64,000 bases of DNA from Charina bottae (Eukaryota > Chordata > Lepidosauria > Squamata > Charinaidae), in contig JALMGJ010000003.1 of the NCBI GenBank assembly GCA_023362775.1, positions 76,121,355 through 76,185,354 of the forward strand, in the 5' to 3' direction. The notes under the pieces were generated by a model. It made no database searches, was not told where the DNA came from, and saw only the letters and a program-made list of their open reading frames with translations. Position numbers and translations under genes: made by a program. This document shows positions 1-12,380 of the stretch, in pieces (within the stretch, counting starts at the first letter, position 1; the number at the start of each line of letters is the position of its first letter).

Positions 1-412
1 CTGCAGAAAAATTAACTATAGTTGAAAGTACATTAAGGTTCTTGCTTAATTTAGAATATGAAACTACCTAGAAACAGATTTTTAAAATGCTATGTTAAAT
101 AAAAATTAAGCTGCATGTAATGTTGCTGTGGCCATAATTAAATATTGCTGTGGCCATAATTAAATATGTTCTTCAACTGAACTTATTTAAGCTGAAGAAA
201 TTTCTCTCTAAAAGGGAGAGGTGTTATCAAATAGCAACTCCTAATTAGGTAACCATGGTTAAATAGTGAAATGTTGGCATTTGTCCTTACTAGGGAATAA
301 TTTAAAAAATGTCTAGGAAGTTTGGGTTTCTTCAGAAAAGGTAGTATTTCAAAAATCTCCAGAAACATTAAGCATTCGGCATCAACTCCATCAAGCAGAG
401 ACTAATATAATA

Positions 413-905
413 CAGCAGATCCCTGGCTTAAGAACGTCCCGGTTTACGGATGACTCCTAGTTAAGAACGGACTGCCATAAAGACTATTATATTAAAATTT
501 CAAGTTAAGTACAAAGTTTTGGGTTAAATACACAATACTACTTTCTGTAGTATTGTGTTTAAGATGTTTTAGTGTATCTGGAAGTGTTTCTTAAGTGTTT
601 TATATGCGTAGAAAGGTAAAATATATTATTATTATTATTTATTTATTAAATTTCTATTGCCGCCCATCTCCCCCCAAAGGGGAACTCTGGGCGGTTTACA
701 GTAAAACCACAATTAAAATTCAAAGCAAATCACAAATATAAAAATACAAATACAGACAATAAAATATAAATAGGATAAAATATATACTATATATTAAGAC
801 AAACATTTGACTAACTGATGCTAAATAACTGTTCCAACTTACATACAAATTCGACTTAAGGACAGACTTAGGAACGGAACACATTCTTAAACCGGGGACC
901 TGCTG
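413..905. mobile_element. TA-flanked MITE with nested L2 3' end
   Basis: Terminal inverted repeats (cagcagatccctggcttaag and its near complement at the right end) are bounded by TA at 411-412 and 906-907, as in Tc1/mariner-type non-autonomous elements. An L2-type 3' end in minus orientation (cgcccatctcc... at about 622-790) is inserted inside. It sits in the ELK4 intron after the large exon. Confidence 0.75.
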
Positions 906-1104
906 TATACTAAACAGATTTTGACAATTATCTGGTCAACGACAACTTTGGCTAAATAGACATCCAGCCTCTTAAATTCCTACATTTATTCTGAAGCTTT
1001 AAAAAAAAAAGAGCACACTTCTTTCCCAAGAATCAGCAGTCAAGTTTCTACTCTACGGCTAGTCCACATACAGAATCTGGGTTTGAAGTAAAAGACAGGA
1101 TTAC

Positions 1105-2001
1105 CTGTGAAAAAAGTGCTGGTGTAAGAGAAGCAGTTGGTAGAGAAGGGCTTAGTATTCCCAGCGGACTGGGGTCACTGCCAGTAATAATCAGAGTGGG
1201 AGTAATCTCCAGCCCTTTGGGCTTTCTAGTTCTGCTATGACGAAGATCCTTTTCAAACATGGAGGAACCCTGTTCTTTAACCTCCGAGGCTTGATTCCGA
1301 GAGTGCTCTAGCTGCTGGCAAACTACAGGCTCTGTTTCTGTGTCTATAGCCAGATCAGAATTAGAACTTAAAGGTGGCAAGGGAGATTTGGATGGAACCT
1401 GGAGACTAGGAGAGGTGGAGGTTGCAGGAGATGTAGAGTTAAAATTAGAGGTCAAGCCTGGCAAAGATGCTGAACTTTCAGTGGCTGCCCCTTTAGGTGT
1501 TACTAGAGATTCCAAGGCCTGGAGACTTTCATCTGAACCTGAAGGTAGGGTAGAGGCAGCTGAGATAGTAGAGGTCAGTTGAGTAGTTGAGGCAAGGGGA
1601 GATGCTGAAGGCCTTTTGGAGGACATGGTCACAAATTTTATGACTGAAGGTGTTGGATCCTGAGAAGTTCTTTTCTCTGCCAATTTCTCAGCTGAATTCT
1701 CCATCTTAATGGGCTTAAACAGTTTTGCACAAGAGGAGGAATTGAGAGAGTTCAAAGTAAATGAAGAATATAGGCCTGAGTGGATATAGTCATTGCGATT
1801 GGAGGATTTTGCAAAGGCCTGATGCTTCTCTTTCCCATAAGTCTCAGTGTCCTTTGTAGTGTTGCTAGTATCAGCAAAGCCAGCCTGTGCCTCAGCCTCA
1901 CCCTCGATCCTGCCAACAACCAGCGGATCCATATTCAAAATCTCTGGGTAAGATACAAACTTGTAAACAAACTTTTGACCATTAACTTTTTTGATGATGT
2001 T
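1105..2001 (-). CDS. ELK4: ELK4 large coding exon (B-box and transactivation domain)
   Basis: This exon encodes residues 70-368 of ELK4 (SAP-1), a nuclear ternary complex factor that binds serum response factor at serum response elements and responds to MAPK phosphorylation. It begins NIIKKVNGQKFVYKF, the end of the ETS domain, just after a cag acceptor at 2002-2004. It ends at FSQ before a GTAATC donor at 1099-1104; both junctions are phase 0. The SRF-binding B-box (RNDYIHSGLYSSFTLNSLN) lies at about residues 138-156. An IKME sumoylation-type site is at about 167-170. The C-terminal activation domain (GSDPSPLGILSPSLPTASL) is at about 343-361 with its Ser-Pro/Thr-Pro sites. The remaining C-terminus, about 70 residues in human, must lie left of the window. 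Assignment to ELK4 rather than ELK1 or ELK3 rests on recalled family sequence, especially NMDP.VGRIEG and the B-box flanks. Confidence 0.95.
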
Positions 2002-2455
2002 CTGTGAAAACATCAAAAACAAAACAGGCATTAGGCACCCCCTGCTTGGATACTTGTCCCAGACATAGTTCATCTAGTCAAGGAGATCTGTGACTGATTC
2101 AGTCCCATTGATCTCAGTGGGCTAAAGGATCCCTAAGTAGTTCTGGATTCAAACCTACATCTTTTCTCACTTTTGATTTGAAAGTACAGGGTGGCTTTCA
2201 TAGGGATTTGGGTACATATCTATGTTATAATCAGGACACATACCCAACTGTTGAGGACAAACATCCACTTGTCAAGAAGCATATAGCACTGGGGAAATTA
2301 AGAATGTACTTTCCCATTTCACAAATCCATCAACAATAGAAATAAATAATGAATTTAAAAGTACAGCACAGCTTTAGAAAAAGTTTGCTCATAATGAACA
2401 TGGATTCAATCAACTGCATATTTTATTACCTTGATTCAGAAGGCAATATAATATA

Positions 2456-2861
2456 TGTCAGGATGCCATTGCCATCCTGCCAGAGATAGACGGGGTTTGT
2501 AGGTAGTAGGTAGATGGGCAGTAATTAGTTAGCATGCTTGCAGGACCTTAGAGAGATAGGCAGGGAATGCAAGTCGTTGGAATGTGGGGGGTGGAGAGAC
2601 AGGAACCAGACTCCAAGGCCGTTCAGCTGGGATCATCAAAGGACTAACAGTTTAGAGTTATGGGAACTAAGTCGGTAGGGGAGGGGTTGGTGAGGAGTAA
2701 GTGGGAACTGGCATGTTTAAAGTTGTGATTGCACACACTTTTGCTCAATCTGCTCTTTGCATCGATTCTATTCACTTGTATTAATAAAAGAACTTTTTCA
2801 TCTCCTACCATGGCTTGTGTTAAGAGTTTCTAAATTAATATCAAAGGAGTGGATCGTCACA
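2456..2861 (+). mobile_element. Solo LTR of an endogenous retrovirus in an ELK4 intron
   Basis: A 406-bp block begins TGTCAGG and ends GTCACA, flanked by TATA on both sides (2452-2455 and 2862-2865) as a short target duplication. It contains an AATAAA at 2784-2789 in its 3' part, the layout of an LTR. No retroviral coding sequence adjoins it, so it is a recombined solo LTR, antisense to ELK4. Confidence 0.6.
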
Positions 2862-2865
2862 TATA

Positions 2866-3609
2866 AGCCAACTTCTGATCTTGAGCATAATACTTCCATC
2901 AGTATCGATGGTGCATTTCAGCATCAAGACTAAGTATTCAAAACTGACTGTATATAACATTTTGATGAACATCTGAAATATTCAGCAAAATGGTATGAAC
3001 TACAGCCATTTCAAAGTCTCTAGACAGTATTTGATGGCACTCACGTTATTCTGTAGCAATGTGCTGAATGCTACAATCTGTATTATAAAATTACAAGCAG
3101 CATTTAATAGTCAAGCCAATGTTACTCCAAAATAAATTGTAATAGGAATGTCAGCTGAAGCTGTTCTGTACCTCCAGAACACATTGAAAAAAATCATATG
3201 CATCTACATATTACATGGAAATTCTACATAAAGTATTTATCTATTACATATATTTATTATTAAATAGCATTTAACATGTTTTAAAAAGATGAGGATGCAA
3301 ATGAATAAATCAAAACTTCAAATAATAGAGCTCTCAGATACACAAACTTGTTTCAGAACAGAACAAATGGTTGGGTAGAACAATAGTAGAGCTTGACATG
3401 TTGTTGTTATCTCATGAAACAAATACATTTGCTCAGCATAACTAAGATATGCAAGCAACATTTTTATCTGTTTCCGGTTCAGCTCAATAAACTCTCATGG
3501 CATTCCTAATATTCCTGCCATTGAAGTCAGTGAGGAAAAAAAGCTAATTCTAGAGCCAGTGGAATGCAAGGAAAGTTAAATATCTGAGGCAAACAAAAGG
3601 CTGAGTTAC
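2866..3609. other. ELK4 intron, no feature recognised
   Basis: AT-rich intronic sequence between the solo LTR and the ETS exon. I see no repeat boundary or conserved block. No open frame of note. Confidence 0.5.
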
Positions 3610-3825
3610 CTTTACGTAATAATATCTGAGCGCACGACTGAGTTTGTCATAGTTCATGCTGGGTTTGTTCTTACGGATCCCCCAAAGGCGGGCTACCTCT
3701 TCTGCCTGCAAAAGTTTGAATTCTCCATCGTTGGAGGTCCAGCAGATAATATCCTTATTCTGAGATTCCTGAAGAAGTTGCAAAAGGAACTGCCACAAGG
3801 TGATAGCACTGTCCATAGCAATGAA
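3610..3825 (-). CDS. ELK4: ELK4 first coding exon (ETS DNA-binding domain)
   Basis: This exon carries nine 5' UTR bases, the start codon at 3814-3816, and codons 1-69, most of the winged-helix ETS domain. It starts [15 protein letters not shown] and runs through [20 protein letters not shown] to the recognition-helix segment [14 protein letters not shown], with the two DNA-contacting arginines in RALR. The acceptor is cag at 3826-3828; the donor after AAG at 3610 is GTAACT. Phase 0 joins it exactly to NIIKKVNG in the next exon, as in human ELK4. The domain is intact with no disabling change. The intron to the next exon (2002-3609) contains a solo LTR. The start is secure because [15 protein letters not shown] is the conserved N-terminus of this family. 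Confidence 0.96.
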
Positions 3826-3828
3826 CTG

Positions 3829-4838
3829 AAATTCAGAAGAGAGGAGATAAGGTTGTCACCAAGATCATGCACAATACTTTGGGAACAAATACATCTCTTG
3901 TAGATGGCCATTAGTGCTATCTGACAAAAGAGAGAGGTTGCCCATTGAAAGTCAACTCAAATTTTAGGGGACTCACATTTGCTATACGATCTGCTTTTCT
4001 GCATCTTAAGCTTTCTTTGCTAAATCAGATCAGTTGGGAGAATCACTCTGACACACTATATTCATTTTGCCAAAATGATGTACGTCTGACTAGCCTCATA
4101 AGGAGGGACTGTGCCACTATAGCAGCCAAATAAAATTTCTCCTTCCATTCAAGATAAAATATATCACATGCAAAAAAACAAACAAGTTCAATACAGCCAG
4201 AATTATAATTTACATGTTTTTTCACGACAGAAAAAATATAACGGGGGATGAATAGAGGAGTTCCTATTCAAGTCTGACCTGCATGTTACTTTAAACATTG
4301 AAATCAATATTATATTCATCTAAAAAATTAGAAAATAATAGTAACAAGACCAAAGACTATTTTATTTATTAGGCAAAAATAATAAATCTGCATATGCAGG
4401 CTTTCTGATGAGAGGCCTTTTGCAGACATGCTATAGTCCCATTCACCTACTGTATTGGTCTTAGAGGTACACTTAAAAATATAATATATAATATAATTGT
4501 TACCTGAAAGGAAGGCTAGGTGTTTTTTCTCCAAACAGTTTAACTTGGAAAAAAAAGGGTATAGGTTCATTTTAGATTTCCTGAGAATATGACAATGGAG
4601 ACTGATGAGATTCTCCCCTTATAACTTTCCTTTTTCTGGAGAGGCACTAACTTACATTCAGAGTCATCTTCCTTTCAGGTAAATGCAAGACATGAAATGG
4701 TTCAAATAACCTCCTCTTGACTTTCCAAATCTATTTTTACATTATTTTTCCCCAAATTTTTACAACTGAATAATGCAGGAAAGATCCTAGTGATATATAA
4801 CAGCAGAATAGAAAGTGTCTCTTATAGATGGAAATATT
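3829..4838. other. ELK4 intron 1 proximal part, nothing recognised
   Basis: AT-rich intronic sequence with only short chance frames. A polypyrimidine-rich patch near 4590-4690 has no clear partner. Confidence 0.45.
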
Positions 4839-4842
4839 GACT

Positions 4843-4901
<59 letters not shown>

Positions 4902-5006
4902 TTACATTTATATCCCGCCCATCTCCCCCACAAGGAGGGACCCTGGGCGGTTCACAACAATTTAAAAGAATTAAAACAATAAATATCAATAATAACAATA
5001 TAAAAT

Positions 5007-5053
<47 letters not shown>

Positions 5054-5080
5054 TATATATACATATACACACACACAGAC

Positions 5081-5120
<40 letters not shown>

Positions 5121-5122
5121 CT
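4839..5122 (-). repeat. L2-type LINE 3' end with (TTTA)n, (TA)n and (CA)n microsatellites
   Basis: A (TTTA)n tract (4842-4903) is the reverse-strand tail of an L2-type 3' end (ccgcccatctcccc... at about 4915-4955). It is followed by (TA)n at 5010-5058 and (AC)n at 5096-5120. Any protein frame read through this is microsatellite noise. Confidence 0.75.
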
Positions 5123-5864
5123 ACAGCATTATGACCTAGTTCTTCCTCCTTCTTTTGAATACCATAAGCATACCTTTTGCAAAAATCCACATTTCTAATG
5201 AAGATCAATTCCCAGCAGCCCCAGCCAGCAAGGCCAATGATAAGGGTTTCCAGAAGTTGTGACACTCAAACATCTGGAAGGCAGCAGATATTAATGGATC
5301 TTCACTTTGGTACTCAATTCTCCAGGTTACAGACATAGATGTGAAAGAGGAATCAGGATCTAGAGACAAGTGACAAAATTACTGGAAAGCAAACATGAGG
5401 AAGTCTTAGCCTATCACTTTCCAAATAGCATAAATAATACAATTTGTCTGCAATTCTAATGAAAATTTATAGTCTAAGAAATTAACTGTATAAAATAATT
5501 CTGTTACTGAATAAAACTTTTGGACAAGTACCAAGGAAAAACCTATACAAAGTAGCCCATTCAGAAGAGATGCTGGAATGTAGCTGGCTCAAGAAAAGTA
5601 TTTGCATAATATTTAAGTAGGGCTCAGCATTTTTATTTAAAGTATCCATTAGGGCAAGTGTCTCCTTCCTTGAGACACAATCTGTCATTTCATCCGTTTT
5701 TTAATACTGTAGATCTCTTCAAGTAAAGGAACTCAATATACCTTCCAAGAAGATTTGTGACATTTGATGCCTGCAGACTGCCCAGTTAAGAAAACAGGCA
5801 GAAATGGAGGTCACACAAAAACCAGATGTCTGTGACAAGTCTTATTACTTTTACCATCCTAGAA
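5123..5864. other. ELK4 intron 1, nothing recognised
   Basis: Ordinary-looking intronic sequence. No repeat family, conserved ORF or structured element was recognised. Confidence 0.45.
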
Positions 5865-5866
5865 TA

Positions 5867-6232
5867 CAGGTAGTCCTTGCTTACCTACAGTAATTGGGAC
5901 TGTGAACTCCGTTGCTACATGATGCAGTCGTAAGGTGTGACATCACATGACCACACCAACTTATGACGGCAGTCCCAGTTGCTGTTGTTAGGTGAATTCC
6001 ATGTGGTCACAGCAATCACAATTTGCGACCTCCTGCCGGCTTCCCCATTGACTTTGCTTGTTGGAAGCCAGCAGTGAAAGTCGCAAATGGTGATCATGTG
6101 ACTGCAGGATGCTGCGATATCGTAACGGCGAGCCTATTGCCAAGCGCCCAAACCATGATTATGTGACCACAGGAATGCTGTGACGGCCGCAACTAAGAGA
6201 ACCGTCATTAACTTTGAACGGTCACTGAATGA
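5867..6232. mobile_element. TA-flanked MITE, tagtccttgc family, right end degraded
   Basis: Starts TA|caggtagtccttgc and continues with repeated catgtgac/gtgatcatgtgac blocks and a gaacggtcactgaatgag terminus. The same family, with both ends, recurs at 40941-41273. It is a non-autonomous DNA element; here the right inverted repeat is missing. Confidence 0.65.
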
Positions 6233-7555
6233 GTGGATGTGAAGGGAGGACTACCTGTACCGAAGAGAAAATCATATTCCCTTCCTATTCCAACTCTGAC
6301 TGAAGTCAATACCAGTAGATCAGAAGTGAGAAAATATCTTCTGATGCCCTCCTCATCAACAGTCTTAAGAGAGTACAACCAAAGTTATAAGGGATACGAA
6401 AGGGAAGCATTTGTGTACATTTGTATCCTGCATTTCTGCTGGCAATGGATGATGAGAGTTATAGTCCAACACACCTGGAGGTCACAAGAGTGATAAAATC
6501 AGCATTCCCCAATGAGCTTCTTCCATTTGTCAAGAAAATACTGAATCAGGAAGCAATTATTTTTCTACTAGATTTTCAATACAGTGATGACTAATTTGTA
6601 TAAAGAAACACATCTGCAGGGTTTTTACGTATAAAGATCTCTTGTTCAGTCTCCAACATCTCTGTTGTAGATTACTGGGTAAGAAGGCTGGGAAAGACAA
6701 TTATTGGAAAGCATATGCCGTACAGGCTAAAGTATAACTGGTGAATGGTAGCCCGCTCCAAAGCCTTCAAAAGAAGTTCTTTACAATGTGCAGGAGGATA
6801 AACAAAGCAATGCTCACTGAATCATTAAAGAAGGGAAGAAAGCAAAGCAAAGTGTCGTGCATATGCAGACCGCTAGATTCAGTTTCTGAAGCAGCTGCAT
6901 GAGCCTTGCAAAATTTGTACCTGCTTTAACCATTAGAAGTGCTTTTTTGTGCTTCTGCACATTGCAAAGCACCTCTTTCAAAAGCTTTGCTTAGCTTTGG
7001 TGATGAAGTATTACAATCAGATCTTTGAGTTATCTTATACTGCATCCATCATGGGTTGCATTAGAACAATTATGGCACCCAAAAAAAAAAAAAGCTAAAC
7101 CAAAACTGCATAAACCGGTTTGCTATCAAATAGCTCTTAATAGTGCCTACCCAACCCCCAAATACTGTGAGAAGAGCTTTTGAGGAACCATCTCACCTTG
7201 AAACAAGAGAAAAATAAACAGATTCAGCTTAAACTTGGGAATGTAAAGAAAAACTAAAGAAATTAAAGAAAGAAAAAAGAGAAGAAAAAAAATGACAAAC
7301 CGGAACGAGAAAAGATGAAGTGGAAACCTAAGTACGCTCAGATCATGAAGATACATTCCCACCAATCCGGCCAACCAAATAAACCACTAGTATGCTTTTT
7401 TTTTCCTGCTCTCCCCTTACACATCTGTTTCTCTGTCTTTGTTTGTCTGACTTTGGGGGGGGGGGAGACTGCTCTGGGAGCCTTATTTGATTGCAGAACA
7501 GGGGAAAATATTTCAGATAAATAGTTTATGTTGACTGTTGATTATCAGGGATAAT
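6233..7555. other. ELK4 intron 1, largely unrecognised
   Basis: Contains a short hAT-like remnant (ttatagtccaacacacctgg, about 6460-6479) and homopolymer tracts (A at 7080-7093, G at 7446-7456). No gene was recognised. Confidence 0.4.
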
Positions 7556-7802
7556 TTTTATTTATTTATTTAATTTTCTATCCCTTTATTATTTTTATAA
7601 ATAACTCAAGGCGGTGAACATACCTAATACTCCTCGCTCCTCCTATTTTCCCCACAACAACAACCCTGTGAGGTGAGTTGGGCCGAGAGAGAGAGACTTG
7701 CCCAAGGTCACCCAGCCAGCTTTCATGCCTAAGGTGGGACTAGAACTCACAGACTCCTGGTTTCTAGCCCGTTGCCTTAACCACTAGACCAAACTGGCTC
7801 CC
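7556..7802 (-). mobile_element. tRNA-derived SINE
   Basis: Read on the minus strand it begins gggagccagtttggtctag, contains a tRNA-like B-box region (gagttctagtcccacc) and ends in a (TAAA)n tail, here (TTTA)n at 7558-7570. A relative, with a different tail, is at 30690-30926. Confidence 0.75.
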
Positions 7803-8345
7803 AGTTTAATAATAGTTTAATAATAGTTTAGAACTGAAGATTTAGCATATTCCTTTAGCAAAATGCTGGACTATGCAAAGCTTAAGCAACAATTTGGTGA
7901 AATACTAGGAATCAAGCAGTGAAATACAGCAGTTGCTTTTCAAATGCCATAGGAGAGAATGGCTCAAGAGGCCACTATAGTATCCAGAAATCCTTCTGTG
8001 TATGGCTTAAACAATACAGCATAGACACTGGAATGCCTAAAAGTTCTTTCTCTTATTGTATGTTGCTCTTGGTACAGTTTGTGAACAAGGCAATGTGATA
8101 GCTATGATAGGCAAGGGGAGGCCCAGAAACCATGGTGCACTTTTAGAGCACAATTTATTAAGATTATTGTAATGTGCTCTCTATGGGGTCTCCTTGAAAA
8201 ATGCCTGGAAACTATAGCTAGCACAAAATATGGTGGGCAGACATCTGTGAAGCTTGCATTTTGAAAACCATGTACTATCAACCTTGGAACCTCTTCATTG
8301 TTTTTAGCAAAATTCAAGGCATTGCTTTTTACCTATGAAATGCTA
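7803..8345. other. ELK4 intron 1, nothing recognised
   Basis: No repeat ends or coding potential seen. Confidence 0.4.
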
Positions 8346-9480
8346 GAGACTCACCGAATGTAGGAGTTTGATGGTACCTTGAAGATGATCTAGTCCACCC
8401 CCCTAGCCACTATAGGAATCTACAACTATAGCATCCCCGACAGATAGTCATCCAACTTCTCTTAAATACCTCCAGCTAAGGTGAGTCTACCATTTCCTAA
8501 GGTAATCTGTTCCATTGTTGAACAGCTCTTATTATTAACCTTTTTCTCCTTATGTTCAACCAAAATCTATTTCCTTGAAATTTAAATCCACTGTTACTTG
8601 TCCTCTCTTCTAGAACAACTCTGAGTAGTTTTATCCTATTACTTGACAACCCTTTAAATATTTGAAGACAGCCACAATGTCTCCCCAGTTTTCTCTCCTT
8701 CAGGCTAAACATATCCAAAGCCTCCAAGTGTTCCTAATAAGTTTTTCCTTTTCCAGAGATTTTATCATTTTTGTTGCTCTCCTCTGGATATTCCAGTTTG
8801 TCAGTGTCCTTCCTAAAATGTAGTGCCCAGAACTGGATACAATTTTCTAGGTGTGGTCTGACCAAAGCAGAACAGAAAGAAATGATTTCTTCCTTTTGAT
8901 CTTGACAACCCATTTCTGCTGATGCAGCCTAGGACTGCATTTGATTTTTCTTGCTGCTGCATCATACTGTTGGTTCATGTTCCTCTTGTGATCCATCAAG
9001 ACACCAAGATCATTTTCAAATATACTGCTATCCAGTATGGCCTCAATCCTATACTCATGCCTGTGATTTTCTTACCAAAATACAGGAGTTTGCATTTGCT
9101 CCTGCTGAAATTCATCTGGCTGGTTTCTGACCAGTGTTTCAGTTTATCAAGATCCTTCAAATTTTGATATTAGCTTCTAAGTGTTTGCAATCCACCTACA
9201 TTTGTGTTGGCTGCAAATATTTTCTAATCACTCATCCAGGTAATTTAATGACATGTTAAATACCACACGGATAGAATGGAACCCTGCAGCACACCAATCA
9301 GTACTTCCCTCCAGCTTGACACAGAGTTTAAGGCAAAGGTATCTGAGGACTACATCCTACCACATAAACTCCTTCATGAGGGAATTAAAAGAATCTTGTT
9401 CAGGAGAGTGCAGAATTAGTAGTATGATCAGAGAGAGAAAAAACCCAAATCCACCTGTAGGTTGCTAGATATAGTCAAAG
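8346..9480 (-). mobile_element. CR1 LINE 3' fragment
   Basis: In the plus direction it reads as the typical antisense of a CR1 3' half: gatgatctagtccaccccc near the left end, then a stretch on failed closing (aatctgttccattgttgaac), cagcctaggactgcatttga and gtaatttaatgacatg. The element therefore runs on the minus strand and is 5' truncated and decayed. It lies in ELK4 intron 1. Confidence 0.75.
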
Positions 9481-10310
9481 AATTTCTGCAAATGTTTACT
9501 ATATTGTCCCTTACAATTCAAACCTCTTGTATTCCAGAAGTCGCTACATAAGATACATACACATGAAAGAGAATCGCTTGTTGAGGGATCTATTGCTATA
9601 GATTATGGAATGTTAAATAATGGGCAAGCCACTTTCCTTTTTCAAATTGGTTTGTCCATTTAGCCTTGCAGCTGCAGAACAAGCTTCAAAGACTTCCATC
9701 TACCATACAAGTAAAAAAAAAGTTCTTCCCTACATGCCCAAACAGTCAAGCTGCAAAGATCTTCCAAAGATTTTCCAAATACACACAAGGCTGAAATGGA
9801 AGTTTACACAATAGTTCCATTTAAGCAACATCTAAATCCAATTGACAGAAATGCATGCAATACAATCTATTGCAATATTCTCCAACCTTCAGAGATCCCC
9901 AGAGGTCTTGGAAATTGCAGACCAATACACCTTGGCTACTTTATATGTGCTAACTCTATATATGTGCATTTCTGTATTTACTTTTCTTCGTTGTAGGAAA
10001 TAAATATTTGGTGTGTTCCAGAAGAAATAGTAAATTGAGTGGAAACTGTGGGAGCAAACAGAGAAATGCCTGGGATAGTCCTAATAATTGGTTTCACATT
10101 CACAATCAGGACAGTTAGAGAAAACTATCAGTCCAGAATTCATCCTTTTTCCTGGTGATTGTTTACTGGTAGAATGAGAAGGTTCATCTGATAGCAAAAA
10201 CTGGGGCATTATCAACAAGGAATTAAAATTAACTTGTATAAGCAGAGATCATATACATAAAATAATTTCTAACATTTCTGACAATTCACATAGAAAAGCT
10301 GAATTCAATT
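9481..10310. other. ELK4 intron 1, nothing recognised
   Basis: No recognised repeat or gene, apart from a possible degraded SINE-like patch near 9880-9930. Confidence 0.35.
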
Positions 10311-10318
10311 ACCTATGG

Positions 10319-10552
10319 CAGAGCTTTCCAAACTGTGTGTCGGGACACGTTAGTGTGTCGGCTGCAGGTGTGTCGCGGCTGCTGCTGCCTCCTCCAAACC
10401 TGCCCTGCCAGGATTCCATGCAGATCCTAGTGCCTGCCTTGTGCCCTGCTGTAAGAGTGTGTCGCGAAATGATGCCCTGCTGTAAGAGTGTGTCGCAAAA
10501 TGATGCATGTCTAAAAAGTGTGTCACCAACATGAAAAGTTTGGAAAGCTCTG
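10319..10552 (+). mobile_element. hAT non-autonomous element with minisatellite, copy 1 (1 unit)
   Basis: Terminal inverted repeats CAGAGCTTTCCAAACT and AGTTTGGAAAGCTCTG, with a perfect 8-bp target duplication acctatgg (10311-10318 and 10553-10560), identify a hAT-type insertion. The interior holds one unit of the 56/61-bp minisatellite (cctagtgcctgccttgtgcc) and a duplicated gtaagagtgtgtcgc module. It carries no coding capacity. Confidence 0.9.
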
Positions 10553-10560
10553 ACCTATGG

Positions 10561-11149
10561 CCTTTTCTTTAAAGAATTAGCCCCACATGATCTCCTGCCT
10601 TACGAAACATACAACCAGTGCAAAGGTTATGCCCATGTCCATAAATCCTACAGAAATCTCAAATGCAGCTGCCGTAGCATGGGCAGCATCAGGTACCTGT
10701 CATAAAGGCAATAACTAGAAGTGTGTGTGAAGGAGAGCAGAGTGCCTTCCAGAAGAGCCACAATGACAGAATCTGAAGATTGTGGGTTGATTAGGAAGAT
10801 CCCAGCATGTTTCAGAAGCCACATCTTAAGTTCTCAAAGCAGAAAAAGAAGGGAGCATTAAGTTTTACAGGCTGAGGATTAAGCCCAAAGAGTGGCAGGG
10901 AAATGTCAAACTATCGGTGGAGACGGGGCTAATACAGGCCTCTAGATACACAGTTTGTTTGAACCAGGAAGACATTTCCAAATCCTTGCTCAGTCACCCT
11001 CACACTTATTGGCCACGTTCACCTATCATGGCAAGCCAGAATTATGAAGCTTACGGGACAACTGTTGTATGGGAATACTTTTCAGAAAACAATGAACAAG
11101 CCAGCTAACAATGATAAAGAACAGGGAGGTACACCCAGGCGTCTGCCGA
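10561..11149. other. ELK4 intron 1 next to the CpG island, nothing recognised
   Basis: Unique-looking sequence that becomes CpG-rich towards 11.15 kb. No conserved element was identified by eye. Confidence 0.4.
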
Positions 11150-11850
11150 GGCGGGGTTCAGCACGCCAGGAGAACAATTTCAAAAGACGGCTGCTCGCGC
11201 CCCACACGGAATCTGGAAGCGCGGGGCGGGAAGGCGAGAGGACGAGCAGCCTTAGGCCCGGAATCTCATCCGAAAGGAGTAGCTCAACCGTTTAATGTGC
11301 TTAGCTTTAGGGAAGGGACTAGAGCATACGCAGAGTGTCTTTCTATCAACGCTACCGTTAAAGAGATTCCGCACCCGCGGGAGATTAGCAGCCAGGGCGC
11401 GCAGATCGCCCAACATGCCTGGCGGGTTTACGAGGCAGGGCAGCAGCACCGGGGAAGGAGAGAGAAAGGTCCCAAGCCGACCCCGGACTCACCCAGGCGG
11501 AGAGCCCCCCGCGCCAAGCGGTTCTTGTGCAACGGCAGGTGCTGAGCTCCCTGCCGAATGCCTGCCTTTCATGGCCAGCGGCCTCCGCGGAGACTCGAAA
11601 TCTGGCTCCCCATCTCTCTGTGGGCAAAACCGAAACAAGACGAGTTGCAAGACCAGCCTGGCAGATCAGGCATTTACCCGTAACAGATAGGTTCCCCAGC
11701 CCAATTACGGCCACCGTACCCCGAACTTCCGCCACCCCCCGTGAAAGGGAAGCTAGAGTCCAATCGCGTCAGCCTTAGTAACTTATTGGGCCAATGAGAG
11801 GCTTCTTCCCGCCTCCGTCCCGCAAGGCTTTCTGGTCATTGCAGTTTTTT
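11150..11850 (-). promoter_or_regulatory. CpG-island promoter of ELK4
   Basis: This is an isolated CpG- and GC-rich block in an otherwise AT-rich region, about 7.7 kb upstream of the ELK4 start codon. Overlapping CCAAT boxes in both orientations occur at 11785-11795, a further CCAAT at 11701-11705, a CRE-like gcgtcagc at 11766-11773, and an ETS-type GGAAGT on the minus strand at about 11725-11730. There is no TATA box, so it is a housekeeping-type promoter. The ETS-type site could allow cross- or autoregulation by ETS factors, which is inference. Confidence 0.65.
11493..11780 (-). other. ELK4: Candidate ELK4 non-coding first exon
   Basis: ELK4 orthologues have an untranslated first exon in a CpG island several kb upstream of the ETS exon. 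The CpG-rich block here fits in position and strand. A strong minus-strand donor (GTGAGT, 11487-11492) defines the exon's 3' end at 11493. The transcription start is not resolved, so the right edge is only an estimate below the CCAAT elements at 11785-11795. Frames open across the block look like GC-rich noise, not a protein. The assignment is positional inference. Confidence 0.5.
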
Positions 11851-12380
11851 GTAAGTGGGAGTCTTGCTTTTGCCAGCCAGTCAGAAAGACAGCATATCTA
11901 GAAAGCGAGAGTTATGAGGGTTAGCGCTACAGTATTTGCTTATTGCGAACTCAAAGCAAGTTTTCAGAAGTTTTCTTTAGAGCACGCCCATTTTGTTCTG
12001 GCACATGCCTTGAGGCCTGGTTTATTTATTTTTAACCATCTGTTTAGTTGGATTATCATTATTAACATAATGACTTGCAACCCTGAAAGTGAGAAAACAA
12101 TGGGGGGGGGGGAAATAGTTAGAAGGCTACTGGTTTGAAATCCAGAGAATGTTTTCTCCAGCTTGTATTTCATATAATGCAGACCATAATAGGATTGAGA
12201 AGCTAAAATGATCTTCCACTAGGCTTCAAATGCCAGAATGAAACAGGCTGGAACAGATACTTTTAAATAAAAGTCAAGCATAAACAGTATAATGTATTAG
12301 AGATTACTAAGATTAAAAAACCTTTTCAGTATTATACTTCAACAACTTAATAGGAATAAATATTTTTAAAAAGGCAGCAC
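11851..12380. other. Upstream flank of ELK4, nothing recognised
   Basis: AT-rich non-coding sequence upstream of the ELK4 promoter; one G-run at 12103-12110. No repeat family recognised. Confidence 0.4.

Noticed and set aside
1340..2007. Plus-strand frames opposite the ELK4 exon
   Set aside because: Antisense shadows of a conserved minus-strand exon.
11111..11778. Several overlapping open frames in the 11-kb CpG island
   Set aside because: GC-rich sequence has few stop codons; no family similarity, both strands open, and the location fits a non-coding ELK4 first exon.
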